A stretch of 64,000 bases of DNA from a bacterium (GCA_027483535.1 JAIXUN010000003.1:310001-374000); one strand, 5' to 3'; positions 8,249 through 16,866 are shown, counted from the stretch's first letter. Notes: a model not told the origin generated them from the letters alone. Translations and numbers: made by a program.

Positions 8249-9553
8249 CTACTTGGATGCCTTCTTAGCCGCCAAAACCGCCTCTGCGAACGCCTTCCCG
8301 ATAGGCGCCATGATCTTCGCCGCGCCGAGATAGTGATAGCCCCCGTTCGAGACCCCCGCTTGCAGGCGTTTCCACTCTTCTGGCGTGAAGTTCTCCGCCA
8401 TGAGCTTCATCTTGTTCTCCCAAGAATCCGCACCGGGTTTGCCCGCTTTTTTCTCTGCTTCCACCTGCGCGTCTACCTTTGGCCAATAGCTTTCTCGCCG
8501 GTCGTTCAGCTTCTCCAGATCGTCGTCCCAAAAGGGTGCGGTTTCTATGGCAAACACGTTTCCCTTAAACGCAGCCAGAGTGGCGGGTTTGCGTTGAGCT
8601 TCTCGGAAGTGTTTCATGGGGGCGTTGGTGTTTCCACGCAGCCCATCGATTCCCATGACTCCGATGACAAACGGCAGCTTCGGAGCGGAAAGGTCCTTCC
8701 GAACGTCGCGAATGAAATGGCCAAGAAGGTCGGCGTAAAGGTCGTACCCACCAGGCTGGTTCTGACCAGGATAGACCCCTCCATCCACGTAGTCGTTAAA
8801 CCCTTGAAACCAGACAAACCCGGCTAGTTCATAACCTTGCTTCGGATCGTAGCTTGGAACTACCCGCTTGATGTCTGCCAGAACCTTTCGAACATGGGCG
8901 ATCATCGCTCGGTAGTAAACGCCCGATGCGGCGGCTTTTTCAGCGAAGAACTTCGGGCGATCCTCCGCTTTCGGAATCCCGTGCGCGCCCTGTGGGTACT
9001 TGTCCCAAAGTTCTTGAGTCTGTTTGGCAAGGGTGTAGGGTCCGGCGCTGGGCGATCGGAAATCGGTGTGCAAGCTTCTTCCGCCCCACGAAGTTTTGAT
9101 GATGAGCACGGGCTCGTTCAGTTGCTTCTCCAGGGTGAGGCCGAACGTGTACTCCGGCCCGATTTTGTTTTCCGGCGCACCGAACCCAGCGGTTAAATTG
9201 CCCTTCGCCTCGGTGAGGTCGGTGTAGGCGTCGCCCAGGCACCCTATGGAGGTGATCCACACCTTTTGGGCGACTTTGGGCTTGCCATCTTTGCCGAGCA
9301 TCTCCTTCAGCAGAGGTGCGGTCTTGGGATCAGTGGCCATGCTTTCGAAGGTGCTTATGGCGGCGTGACCTTGCATGTTCGACTGTCCGGCGAGGATGTA
9401 AACCTTCAGCGGCTTCTTTTGCTTGGCCGTGGTCGAAGAGGGTGCCGGATTCGAGGGCCGGGTCGAGGATTCGTGGACCTTGGCGTTCCATGCCGACGGA
9501 AAAGAAAGAGCCATCAGGCTCGCAAGCGACAGCAACCGCAGCGGTTTGTCCAT
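8249..9553 (-). CDS. Sialate O-acetylesterase-like SGNH hydrolase
   Basis: A 434-residue exported protein. A signal-type N-terminus (MDKPLRLLSLASLMALSFPS) and a Ser/Pro/Lys linker precede KVYILAGQSNMQGHA, in which the GQSNM block (about 56-60) holds the nucleophile Ser. This is the start of the SASA / DUF303 domain, an SGNH-type esterase that removes acetyl groups from sialic acids or plant glycans. Further family-like stretches are ETAPFWDD and GYHYLGAAK, the latter near the expected catalytic His. The ATG at 9553 is chosen because it begins the signal peptide. It probably works outside the cell on acetylated polysaccharide. Confidence 0.82.
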   Translation of the reverse strand: MDKPLRLLSLASLMALSFPSAWNAKVHESSTRPSNPAPSSTTAKQKKPLKVYILAGQSNMQGHAAISTFESMATDPKTAPLLKEMLGKDGKPKVAQKVWITSIGCLGDAYTDLTEAKGNLTAGFGAPENKIGPEYTFGLTLEKQLNEPVLIIKTSWGGRSLHTDFRSPSAGPYTLAKQTQELWDKYPQGAHGIPKAEDRPKFFAEKAAASGVYYRAMIAHVRKVLADIKRVVPSYDPKQGYELAGFVWFQGFNDYVDGGVYPGQNQPGGYDLYADLLGHFIRDVRKDLSAPKLPFVIGVMGIDGLRGNTNAPMKHFREAQRKPATLAAFKGNVFAIETAPFWDDDLEKLNDRRESYWPKVDAQVEAEKKAGKPGADSWENKMKLMAENFTPEEWKRLQAGVSNGGYHYLGAAKIMAPIGKAFAEAVLAAKKASK

Positions 9554-9679
9554 AGAGCAATCCTCGGCGAAACCCCGGGCTACGCCTCTACTGGTCAGTG
9601 TAAGGGGTGGCTCGTGTTTTGGGTGAATGCTTCGCAACTGATCTACCGATCGTCGAAAGAGACTTGTAGACTCTCCGGT

Positions 9680-10603
9680 GTGTTTGCACCTGCCGTGACT
9701 TCTTTCCTCGCGTGCGCCTCGCTCCTTTCGTTGACCGAGGTCGCGCAAGAGCCGCAAAGCCGACTGACTCCGCAAGAACGGGAGCAAGTTATCGCCATCG
9801 GCAAGCAAATCGATGGCTCGATGGTCTCCGGTGGCACCAAAACCGAGGTTGGATCGGTGAAGGATGTTGTGCTACCCGCTTCGGACGGGTCGGTTTCGGT
9901 GCGAATCTACAAACCCGTAACAGCCGCCTCGCGCGGCACAGTGCTCTTTATTCACGGAGGGGCGTTCATTGCCGGGTCCGTTCAATCGCACGATAACATG
10001 GCCCGGTTGATCTGCGCGACCAGTGAGGCAAACGTGGTTTCGGTGGAATACACGCGCCCCCCGGCAGCCATGCACCCCACCCAATTGAACCAAGTCCGAT
10101 CGGTGTTGGGTTGGCTGGGAAGAGACGGAAAGAAGGAGGGGTTATCGGCTCAGCCGCTGGCAGTGTGCGGCGATAGTGCGGGCGGAAACATGTCGGCGGT
10201 CCTTGCTCGGGAATCTAAGTCGGTGACCTTCGCGGTGCTCATCAATCCCGTGGTCGACGCGACCCATGCGAGCGTCACCAATCCCGAAATTAGCTTCTTT
10301 ACCGAGTTGATGGTGAAGGCTTACGTGCCCAAAGATACCGACGTCAAGGATCCGAGTCTTTCTCCTTTGCTGAGCGACGTTCCGAAGGGCCATCCGGCGA
10401 CGTTCATTGCGATCGGCGATACGGACCCCTGGCGCGCCGAACAAGATTTGTATGCCGAAAAGCTGAAGAAAGCCGGTGTGAGCGTCGAGGTTTTCCTCTC
10501 GCCGAATGGTCACCTCGGACCAGACGGAGCCTTGGCGACCAAGGTCGGCGCTCCTACGCTGATCGCGGCGGGGAAGGCGATCAAGTCGGCGTTTGGTCGT
10601 TAG
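9680..10603 (+). CDS. Exported alpha/beta hydrolase (HSL/GDXG type)
   Basis: A 307-residue hydrolase of the hormone-sensitive-lipase class. The oxyanion motif is FIHGGAF and the nucleophile elbow is CGDSAGGN. An acid lies in IGDTDPW and the catalytic His in NGHLGPDG. The N-terminus (VFAPAVTSFLACASLLSLTEVA) is hydrophobic and may be an export signal. GTG at 9680 is my best start, and the region between 9600 and 9680 offers others. The last 214 bases of this gene are nearly repeated at 12671-12884, beyond the reverse-transcriptase element. The substrate is probably a small ester. Confidence 0.8.
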   Translation: MFAPAVTSFLACASLLSLTEVAQEPQSRLTPQEREQVIAIGKQIDGSMVSGGTKTEVGSVKDVVLPASDGSVSVRIYKPVTAASRGTVLFIHGGAFIAGSVQSHDNMARLICATSEANVVSVEYTRPPAAMHPTQLNQVRSVLGWLGRDGKKEGLSAQPLAVCGDSAGGNMSAVLARESKSVTFAVLINPVVDATHASVTNPEISFFTELMVKAYVPKDTDVKDPSLSPLLSDVPKGHPATFIAIGDTDPWRAEQDLYAEKLKKAGVSVEVFLSPNGHLGPDGALATKVGAPTLIAAGKAIKSAFGR

Positions 10604-10631
10604 CATCATTAGTACAGGCCTACCCGAAAGC

Positions 10632-11226
10632 GCTTGTGCGGAAGCGTGCTCTGGTGCAAGGAAAGGGCGGAACGACTACCTGGAAAGCATCAAAGAAAAG
10701 TGACTAAGTAGAAAATACCCAGAGACGACAATCTGTCGACCTTTTCCCTAGGCATGAGACCCTTTAAGGGAGTGTTTGTAAAAATTGGACGGGAACTGGA
10801 AAATGGTGATATAATCTATTTACCGAGTATGCGGTCGAGGCGGGATTCCCACCACAGACCAAAACGCCGAAAGAAGCAACGCTTCCACCGGCTAAGTGCA
10901 ATCGCCTGAAGACGGTTGATACTTTGGAAGGTGCTCTCGATAGTCAACTGAATCTGAATGCCAGAAATGCCCGAAAGGGCGAGGAACTAAGTGAAGATAG
11001 ACTACAATAGAACTAAGGGTAAAAACTTAATCGTCTAGTTGGCAAAGCAAAAGGAAGTTTTGGAAGAAACTCCGGCGTGATGCAGGCGAAGCGATTTGAA
11101 CTCAGAAAGTTGAAAGCGAGAACTGCAAAACTGCAGTCGGTCGAGAACTACGGTTACCGCGAGGTGATCGACAGATCTGACGGAGCGGGGAAACCGCTCC
11201 GCAGGCAGAAATTTCCAGCGCACAGC
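10632..11226 (+). ncRNA. Putative structured RNA upstream of the reverse transcriptase
   Basis: About 600 bases without a plausible gene separate the hydrolase from the RT. The DNA shows several RNA-like hairpins. Examples are GCCC-GAAA-GGGC at 10969-10980, a 9-bp stem with a short purine loop at 11181-11201, and ACTGC/GCAGT around 11121-11136. A-rich joining segments (GGAAAG, GGGAAC) are typical of group II or retron RNAs. The ends can pair: GCTTGTGCG (10632-10640) with CGCACAGC (11219-11226), 8 bp with one bulge, and the second arm lies 4 bases before the RT ATG. GTGCG is also the usual 5' end of group II introns. The extent and the RNA nature are inferred; no covariance test was possible. 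Confidence 0.5.
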
Positions 11227-11230
11227 TTAC

Positions 11231-12511
11231 ATGGACGATAGTGAAATCTGGAAGAACGCAGAGAAGCGTTTTCGAAGATCCTCTAAGTCCTGGGGCTCAA
11301 CGAAGCGAATATCGGATGCCAAGGAGCTTCTGAAAGCTGGATTTAAGGGCGCAGTAGAAGAGCGCGTCCTGAATGGGCAAGCACATACCTTTTCGCTATC
11401 CTTGGTGCCGACTTCCGATCCGCAGAAGAAACGGCCAATATGCGTGCCATCCGTTGCCGATTTCGCGACACAGTGCTGGATGTACGAAAAAATATCTAGC
11501 TCCTGCAAAGTCTCGTTTCCAAGTACGACTTACGGAGTTCACTACCACGATCCTTCGGGAAGCAAAGTGGTGAAAGGGTGCCACAGATGCGTCAAAGATA
11601 TTTTGACTACTAGGAAGAGCGGCTATAAGCATGGCTTTGAAACAGACCTTGTTCAGTTCTATCCGACTATTGACCGAGGGAAGCTAAAGCAAGCAGTCGA
11701 AAAGCATCTAGGAGTTGATATTCTTCGATTGCTCGAGCCCGTTATTGATTTTGAGATTTCCTCTAAAGAGCACAAAAATAGCCCGGATTTTGCAACTTAC
11801 TTCGACCGTAAGGGTGTTGCGCAGGGTGGAGTATTATCACCATTCCTTGCTAATCTTTTGCTACTTGACTTTGATCGGTCTGTCGCGAAGTTTGACTCGA
11901 AGGTGTTTAGATATGTGGACGATCTCATTCTAGTCTCAAGGACGGCTAAGCAGCGCGATCTAGATAGTCAACGACTGTGTGAGTTTCTCAACCGTTTGAA
12001 TCTTGCATTTCATGATCCCGGTCTGGAAAACACAAAGACAAAGAATTTTGGAACTAAAGGGAGATTTCGGTTTCTTGGATTTGATGTCTTGGATAAAGAT
12101 TGCATGCCTAGCGCTAAAGCACGTGCGCTACTCCTTGAAAGGCTAGTCGCATTGACATTGAAAGAGGGTACGGTATTGGAATTCCTGGGTAAGGCAAATA
12201 ATACCGTACTTGGATGGTATCTGTATTTCGGCATTCTCTGGGAAGGCCCGAATAGTCACCAGTATAAAATGGACTTGCAGAATAAACTGAACAAGGTGCT
12301 AAGCGAGCATCTCGTAAAGAGAAATCTCCCCGAGCTTTCTGGGAAGAACTTTGCTAGACTTGGGGTGGCACAGTTTGCCGAACTTTCGCGAAGCGAGAGC
12401 TTTTTACGCTTGCGCTCTAAATTCCCAATGGAACTTCAACTTAAGCTGATCGAAGATTCTGATTTCGGCGGAAGCGAGGACATTGAGTCTGCGATAGTAA
12501 AAAGAATCTAG
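11231..12511 (+). CDS. Reverse transcriptase, group II-intron-like, unassigned group
   Basis: The 426-residue protein has the RT blocks in order: KKRPICVPSVADFATQCWM (RT1-2), FETDLVQFYPTID (RT3, first catalytic Asp), VAQGGVLSPFLANLLL (RT4), FRYVDDLILVSR (RT5, YVDD at 228-231), and RFRFLGFDV (RT7). A C-terminal segment, NNTVLGWYLYFGILWEG, recalls the thumb/maturase X region of group II introns. There is no HNH endonuclease domain. QGxxxSP argues against diversity-generating retroelements, and the VTG motif of retrons was not seen. The gene is AT-richer than its surroundings. It follows the structured region with no gap and lies between two copies of a hydrolase 3' end, so it looks like an inserted element. 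Its function could be retromobility or phage defence. Confidence 0.85.
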   Translation: MDDSEIWKNAEKRFRRSSKSWGSTKRISDAKELLKAGFKGAVEERVLNGQAHTFSLSLVPTSDPQKKRPICVPSVADFATQCWMYEKISSSCKVSFPSTTYGVHYHDPSGSKVVKGCHRCVKDILTTRKSGYKHGFETDLVQFYPTIDRGKLKQAVEKHLGVDILRLLEPVIDFEISSKEHKNSPDFATYFDRKGVAQGGVLSPFLANLLLLDFDRSVAKFDSKVFRYVDDLILVSRTAKQRDLDSQRLCEFLNRLNLAFHDPGLENTKTKNFGTKGRFRFLGFDVLDKDCMPSAKARALLLERLVALTLKEGTVLEFLGKANNTVLGWYLYFGILWEGPNSHQYKMDLQNKLNKVLSEHLVKRNLPELSGKNFARLGVAQFAELSRSESFLRLRSKFPMELQLKLIEDSDFGGSEDIESAIVKRI

Positions 12512-12670
12512 CGACGATCCTGGCTCAGTCTGGCTGATTCCTAAGCCACATCTAACTCTTTCACTTGTTGTAGCTACAAACGGGTACTCGCGCGAGAGCA
12601 CAATCAAGAACTGGCTAGATTAATCTACTGTGAATGAGTCCACAACTGAGTCTTCCGTAATAACCATATG
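12512..12670. other. RT-element 3' flank, no gene seen
   Basis: These 159 bases between the RT stop and the hydrolase fragment hold no convincing gene. A complete group II intron would have its 34-base domain V hairpin (GAGCC-type stem with GAAA loop) here, and I could not find one. Small hairpins exist, such as CTC-GCGC-GAG in the 12586-12597 neighbourhood. The right boundary of the element is placed where similarity to the hydrolase begins. Confidence 0.4.
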
Positions 12671-12884
12671 CCACCCGGCAACGTTCATCGCGATCGGCGA
12701 TACGGACCCCTGGGGCGCCGAGCAAGATTTGTATGCTGAGATGCTGAAGAAAGCCGGAGTGAGCGTCGAGGTTTTCCGCTTGCCGAACGGTCACCTCGGA
12801 CCAGACGGAGCCTTGGCGACCAAGGTCGGCGCTCCTACGCTGATCGCGGCGGGGAAGGCGATCAAGTCGGCGTTTGAGCGGTAG
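12671..12884 (+). pseudogene. Truncated second copy of the alpha/beta hydrolase 3' end
   Basis: The 214 bases encode about 70 residues, from HPATFIAIGDTDPW to AGKAIKSAFER and a stop. They align without gaps to 10390-10603, the end of the intact hydrolase gene. By eye there are about 16 differences in 214 bases. They are concentrated in the first two thirds, and a stretch of about 75 bases before the last codons is identical. The nucleophile half of the enzyme is missing, so this cannot be functional. Either a tandem paralogue lost its 5' part when the RT element arrived, or the end was duplicated by recombination. A perfect GTCGATC/GATCGAC hairpin follows at 12884-12906. Confidence 0.85.
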
Positions 12885-12951
12885 TCGATCGGTCTTGCTG
12901 ATCGACCAAAAAACCATCTGCAGTGCCCCTGATCCTTGATCGACAGGGGTC

Positions 12952-13031
12952 GAACCGTTTCTGCACAAAACCCGGGCGCAACGTCTCGGGATTGCGGACA
13001 GAGAAGTGTTAAGGATAGTGAAACGGTTTCT
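12952..13031 (+). promoter_or_regulatory. Putative promoter with LacI-type operator dyads upstream of the pseudopilin gene
   Basis: Two related sites lie upstream of the 13161 gene: GAACCGTTTCTG at 12952-12963 and TGAAACGGTTTCT at 13019-13031. The second contains the odd-length palindrome GAAACGGTTTC. A weak promoter candidate (TTGCGG at 12992 and GATAGT at 13014, 16 bases apart) puts the second dyad over the transcription start. A related site lies in the same position relative to the promoter at 45451. Functional assignment is inferred. Confidence 0.4.
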
Positions 13032-13160
13032 TTATTGCGAGCACTGTTGACCTAGAATGGAGGCTAGTGAAAGCCCCACTTGCGCCTGTGGCATTTGTCG
13101 ACCCAACTCCAACAAGTGGGGTCGAAATGTTGGCGCAAAGACCCCACCGGGAGGCGTGTG

Positions 13161-13907
13161 ATGGATGTTAAGGATCTCCGAAGTTGGGATTCGGTGAAAA
13201 GGGAATTCAAACTCACCGACCTTCTTGCCATCATCGCCGTCCTCGTGCTTCTTGTGTTTCTTATCATGCCCGTTCAGATCGGGCAGAAAGGCGGGAGTAA
13301 AAAGTCGATATGCATATCGAACATGAAGCAAATTGGTACTGCCTTTTTGATCTATTGTGCCGACAACAACGATTTCTATCCTTCGGGCGGTCACGGGACG
13401 GTCAAGATCGGGGATCGGCCACCGGATCCAGAGGAGGAGCAAGATGGCGGCTCGGAACAAGACTGGACCGTTGTAATACAACCGTATGTAAAGAACCCCG
13501 GGATACTTCGATGCCCATTGGACACGTCTTTGCAGCCGAAAGCCTCGGAAAATCCGGATGAGAGTCGCGAGTATCTAACGTCGTATACCGTCAACGGCTG
13601 GGCCGAATACGATCTTGCCGTGACTGCCGTTTCGCATCTTTCAAACTGGGTGCTCCTTGCCGAACGGAACAACGTTGTTCAGAGCCCGAATTCAGGTTGG
13701 AAGTTCGACTGGTGGCTTTGGCAGGGCAACGTTTGGCCCCCCGCTCTTAGTCCGGATCCGACACCTAAGGCTTCGGAGGACTTAGACCTCAAGCGGCATT
13801 CCGATACTTCCAATTGGCTATTCGGAGACACACACGCTAAAAATAGGCGCTTTCCAGAACTCTGGAAGGCAGGATCAGATAACGCGTTCTGGCCGCATGG
13901 CAAGTAG
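13161..13907 (+). CDS. Pseudopilin-like protein with degenerate type IV prepilin leader
   Basis: A 248-residue protein. Residues around 15-40 read VKREFKLTDLLAIIAVLVLLVFLIMPV, a long hydrophobic helix after a Lys/Arg-rich leader, as in type II secretion pseudopilins of the DUF1559-like group. The usual FTLIELL is changed: FKLTDLL has Asp where Glu5 is expected and no Gly before the Phe. Next come [24 protein letters not shown], a signature of this family, and near the C-terminus SNWLFGDTHAK, like the family's H-x-G-G-x-N-x-x-F-x-D-G-H tail. ATG 13161 has GGGAGG about 10 bases upstream. It may sit in the membrane or on the surface. Confidence 0.75.
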   Translation: MDVKDLRSWDSVKREFKLTDLLAIIAVLVLLVFLIMPVQIGQKGGSKKSICISNMKQIGTAFLIYCADNNDFYPSGGHGTVKIGDRPPDPEEEQDGGSEQDWTVVIQPYVKNPGILRCPLDTSLQPKASENPDESREYLTSYTVNGWAEYDLAVTAVSHLSNWVLLAERNNVVQSPNSGWKFDWWLWQGNVWPPALSPDPTPKASEDLDLKRHSDTSNWLFGDTHAKNRRFPELWKAGSDNAFWPHGK

Positions 13908-13949
13908 GGGGAGGTTTCCTCGCACTGTACTGCCCTCATTTGGATCGTG

Positions 13950-14042
13950 CCTGAAGCAAGGTGTGACCTATGTGTTCGGAACGATCCGTCACCGGTGTGT
14001 CTGGTTTGGGCACACTTCGCTCCGCGGGAAAGGAGGGACGGA
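13950..14042 (+). repeat. Dispersed direct repeat, copy 1
   Basis: This block begins CCTGAAGCAAGGTGTGACCT and continues with two tandem-like units of form TGTNACC-N-TGTGT-CGG. It matches 16867-16970 in the same orientation with scattered differences and loses similarity near GGAGGGACG. The internal period is about 25 bases. It resembles the ends of IS481/IS3-like elements as I recall them, but no transposase is nearby. Confidence 0.7.
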
Positions 14043-14267
14043 CTCTATGGGAATCGCGTTAGGACTCTCCGCGCCTGAGAGATTAACTTGCATGAGGATG
14101 TCCGAAATTTTGCGAATTGATTAAGGCTGGCTCGCCTCTTTATCGCGTCTCTTGCGTGCCTATCAGTCTCGGCTAGATCATAGGTGAACACGGACAGGTG
14201 CATTTATAAAAAACCGGGATCTAGTTTCGTTTTAGTACTGTATCCTAAGGTAAGAGGAGACGAATCA

Positions 14268-14975
14268 ATGATGAATCAAGGAAACGGAATAGGGTCGCGT
14301 GAAGTGTTTGGATGGGGCGTTGCCCTGGCACTCGGGATCGGGATTGGCGCGGTTGTAACGACTCGAGCTCCGCAGAAAGAGACCTCTTCGGCGGTGATCG
14401 GAGCGGAAACTCAAGAACGAAAGCCAGAGGAGCAGCGAAAGAGGAGTTACGTTAAAGCCAGAGTCAGTTTTGGTGATTTCAAAGGACTTGTGGCGGAAGT
14501 CGAGGCCCACCGCGCAAGTCGTCTCGTCGACCTTGACACCTTTCTAAAGATGAGCCAAGAGCCGGGGGTAATAGTCCTCGATTCTCGTTCTAAGTTTCGG
14601 TACGACCGAATTCACCTGAAGGGCGCAAAGCACCTTGCCTTCACTGATTTTACGCAGGGCACTCTCGCACAAGTCATTCCTAGTTTGGATACAAAAATCT
14701 TGATCTATTGCAATAACAATTTTGACGGCAATCAAACGGACTTCTCCTCAAAAGTTGCAAGACCGAGCACAGGATTGAATAGTCTGGCATCTGCCCAACT
14801 GACCGACCAGGCCAAGCCATTAATGATGGCCTTGAACATTCCCACCTACGTTAATCTTTACGGTTACGGTTATCGTAATGTTTATGAGTTAGACGAGCTG
14901 GTTAAGGTTTCTGATAAGAGGGTGTCGTTTGAAGGAACGGTTTCCACTCTGAAGCCTCCTCCCGCTGGGCTTTGA
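14268..14975 (+). CDS. Membrane-anchored rhodanese-like protein
   Basis: A 235-residue protein with a short N-terminal cytoplasmic stretch and one TM helix at about 15-32, then a charged linker. The rhodanese domain covers about 85-220: VIVLDSRSKFRYDRIHLKGAKHL is the typical DxRxxxEYxxGHIxGA region, and the active-site loop starts at Cys148 (IYCNNNFDGN). Rhodaneses move sulfane sulfur, or simply bind phosphate or redox partners. The loop is not the CRxGxR of classical thiosulfate transferases, so activity is uncertain. ATG 14268 is preceded by GAGGAG nine bases upstream; 14271 is an alternative. Confidence 0.75.
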   Translation: MMNQGNGIGSREVFGWGVALALGIGIGAVVTTRAPQKETSSAVIGAETQERKPEEQRKRSYVKARVSFGDFKGLVAEVEAHRASRLVDLDTFLKMSQEPGVIVLDSRSKFRYDRIHLKGAKHLAFTDFTQGTLAQVIPSLDTKILIYCNNNFDGNQTDFSSKVARPSTGLNSLASAQLTDQAKPLMMALNIPTYVNLYGYGYRNVYELDELVKVSDKRVSFEGTVSTLKPPPAGL

Positions 14976-15004
14976 CCAAGCTCTGGGCGAGTCTTGATTC
15001 CGTA

Positions 15005-15075
15005 ACGGGCCGCTATGTCCGCTCCTCGATGGTCGCGGACATAGCTACGAACCCCCGACGCCCTCCGCAGGGCCA
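15005..15075. repeat. Repeat of tRNA-Arg-flanking sequence plus a tRNA fragment
   Basis: Bases 15005-15050 match 16967-17012 at about 43 of 46 positions, including a hairpin TATGTCCGC/GCGGACATA. Directly after, 15048-15066 equals 17108-17126, which is the anticodon-stem to T-arm part of the tRNA-Arg gene. It is thus a short scrambled copy of the tRNA-Arg neighbourhood, not a functional tRNA. Confidence 0.7.
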
Positions 15076-15103
15076 AGTCACTCTTGCCCCCCCACGACTG
15101 AGA

Positions 15104-16663
15104 TCAAGGCAAGCGGCGCTTCAGCACAATGATCCGCATCGGCTCAAACCCACCGCATGTAGCGGAGATGATCATCTCTTGGGTTTTGTATTTTGTGTCC
15201 GCAGTGTTCTTACCCACCACGATTTTTTGAGCGTTGTAGATCGCGCTGCCGGCAAGTTCCATATTGCACATGTAGTCGCCTGAGGAAACAAACTTCCCTC
15301 GCTCGTCCGGGGTGTATTTATGGAAATTGACGTAGGTTCGACCCGTTGCGATACTCGTATCGATGGCGCCGATGAAGAAGTATTCGTTGCCCGGTTCGAT
15401 CTTAAAGGGTCCGTAGCTAAACGATCTACCCCCACGACCCTTGCCTTGAACAACGGTGTCTTCCAAGACCTCAAAGCCTTGGGCTCGCGCCGAGGCGATC
15501 GCCCGATCAACCGATCCCATGTTGCTCTTTGTTGGGTAGCTGGCAGGTCGGGCGGTGGGTGATGGTTGATAGGAAGAACCGGCCGAAGCGGGTTCGCCCG
15601 CGGATGGGGTTCCGTTCAGGATTTTGTCGATGCGATCCTTATCGCCAAGGTATTTGGTGACGTTGGACACGTACTCGGAAAGGGCCACTCCGTCTTCCAA
15701 CGGGAAGACTTCTCCGGTTCGAAAAACTTGCCACGCCCGACGTCCGCCCGGTTGAGCAAAGATGTTTCTCGACGGGTTGGCTTTGTCGGTGAGAATCACG
15801 TATTTACCATCCGGGGAGGGAAGTAGGCGCCCAAAGGTCTCCGGCTCGGTGACCGGAACTTCGATCACCTTGTTCGTCTTCATCTCTCGGAAGTTGACCT
15901 TTTTGCCCTTGGGATCCACCGAAACAAGGGTCGATCCGTCATAGGAAAAAGCGTTCAACGTGCCAACCCCCGGTTCGGTGAACGGCTTACCGTTTTTGAA
16001 GTTGATGACCGCGTCTCGCCCGGCGATGAGCGATTTACCCGGGTGAATGGTGAACGGGCCCGCGGAGCACTTTAGGGGCTTCCATTTCGGCGTCACCCTA
16101 TCTTCTTTGGCCTCCGTAACCGTCACCTCCCCTTGCGATGACTCTTGCACCCAAAACGTCTTGTTGGGGCCCGCCAGGATGATATGGGGTGTGAGAGAGA
16201 TAAGGCTGAGGTCGATAGCGAAAGATTTGAGACCGGGCACATTTGGCTCGGCATAGACCCGGTTTCGGTTAGAAGTTAACCCGTAGGGATTACTCGTAGG
16301 GCCGTTGAATTGCCGTTGTCCCCCGAAGCCCATATCCTCGGGTTCGTCGCTTTTGAACCTCAGACTTTGGGGGTGCTTCATTCCGTTGTAGGCTTGGTGA
16401 AAAACGTTGACGGCGAATCGGTTCTTCGTGCTGTCCCAAGTTACGGAAGACGGGAAACACGTTGTGAACGGTCCGGAAAGAGAGGTTTCTGCGCTCCAAA
16501 CGGTCGCCGATGCGGGTGAGATGAGGGCGAAGTATTTGCCGTCCGGAGAGAACGCCACGTCTTTGATCTCCGTGGAGCTGGACGCCCAAGGAAGGATGTA
16601 TTGGCTTGGATCCGTTGGGTCTTGAAGGAGAAGGACAGCGGATGCAAACAAGCCGATGATCAT
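15104..16663 (-). CDS. Exported beta-propeller-like protein, function unknown
   Basis: The 519-residue protein starts with a signal peptide (MIIGLFASAVLLLQ). It contains WD40/PD40-like blades, for example IKDVAFSPDGKYFALISPASATVWS near 30-55 and GRLLPSPDGKYVILTD further on. The region after about residue 350 is different: a Ser/Pro-rich linker, then RSFSYGPFKIEPGNEYFFIGAID and a Cys-containing C-terminal domain. No catalytic motif was recognised. ATG 16663 is chosen over 16744 because it begins the signal sequence. The gene lies between the two copies of the 13950/16867 direct repeat. Confidence 0.6.
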   Translation of the reverse strand: MIIGLFASAVLLLQDPTDPSQYILPWASSSTEIKDVAFSPDGKYFALISPASATVWSAETSLSGPFTTCFPSSVTWDSTKNRFAVNVFHQAYNGMKHPQSLRFKSDEPEDMGFGGQRQFNGPTSNPYGLTSNRNRVYAEPNVPGLKSFAIDLSLISLTPHIILAGPNKTFWVQESSQGEVTVTEAKEDRVTPKWKPLKCSAGPFTIHPGKSLIAGRDAVINFKNGKPFTEPGVGTLNAFSYDGSTLVSVDPKGKKVNFREMKTNKVIEVPVTEPETFGRLLPSPDGKYVILTDKANPSRNIFAQPGGRRAWQVFRTGEVFPLEDGVALSEYVSNVTKYLGDKDRIDKILNGTPSAGEPASAGSSYQPSPTARPASYPTKSNMGSVDRAIASARAQGFEVLEDTVVQGKGRGGRSFSYGPFKIEPGNEYFFIGAIDTSIATGRTYVNFHKYTPDERGKFVSSGDYMCNMELAGSAIYNAQKIVVGKNTADTKYKTQEMIISATCGGFEPMRIIVLKRRLP

Positions 16664-16866
16664 GCGTGTTTCTAACGGGTCAGCGGGTGGTTCGTTTCTG
16701 TTCCGGGCGGTTTCTATCTTTTCAGCGTGAAGAAGGGTTTGCAAGCGGGCGGCAAATGGCGCGCTCGAGATCGAGGGGAGAGGTCAGCCTTTGAGCCCGT
16801 CGGGGGTGTCTACGGGTTATCGCGCCGTTCCCGATTCATCCCGATACTCGGGACTCATCCGGCTTC

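Noticed and set aside
11231-12511. Diversity-generating retroelement
   Set aside because: The RT has QGGVLSP rather than the GxxxSQ of DGR enzymes, and no variable/template repeat with adenine-specific changes was seen. The hydrolase duplicate differs at all base types.
10640-12660. Complete group II intron
   Set aside because: The GTGCG start and RT fit, but I found no domain V/VI after the RT and the insertion does not split a gene cleanly. I kept the more neutral RT-element description.
12884-12906. GTCGATC/GATCGAC hairpin as terminator of the truncated hydrolase
   Set aside because: The stem is perfect but is followed by an A-run, not a T-run, so intrinsic termination on the plus strand is not supported.
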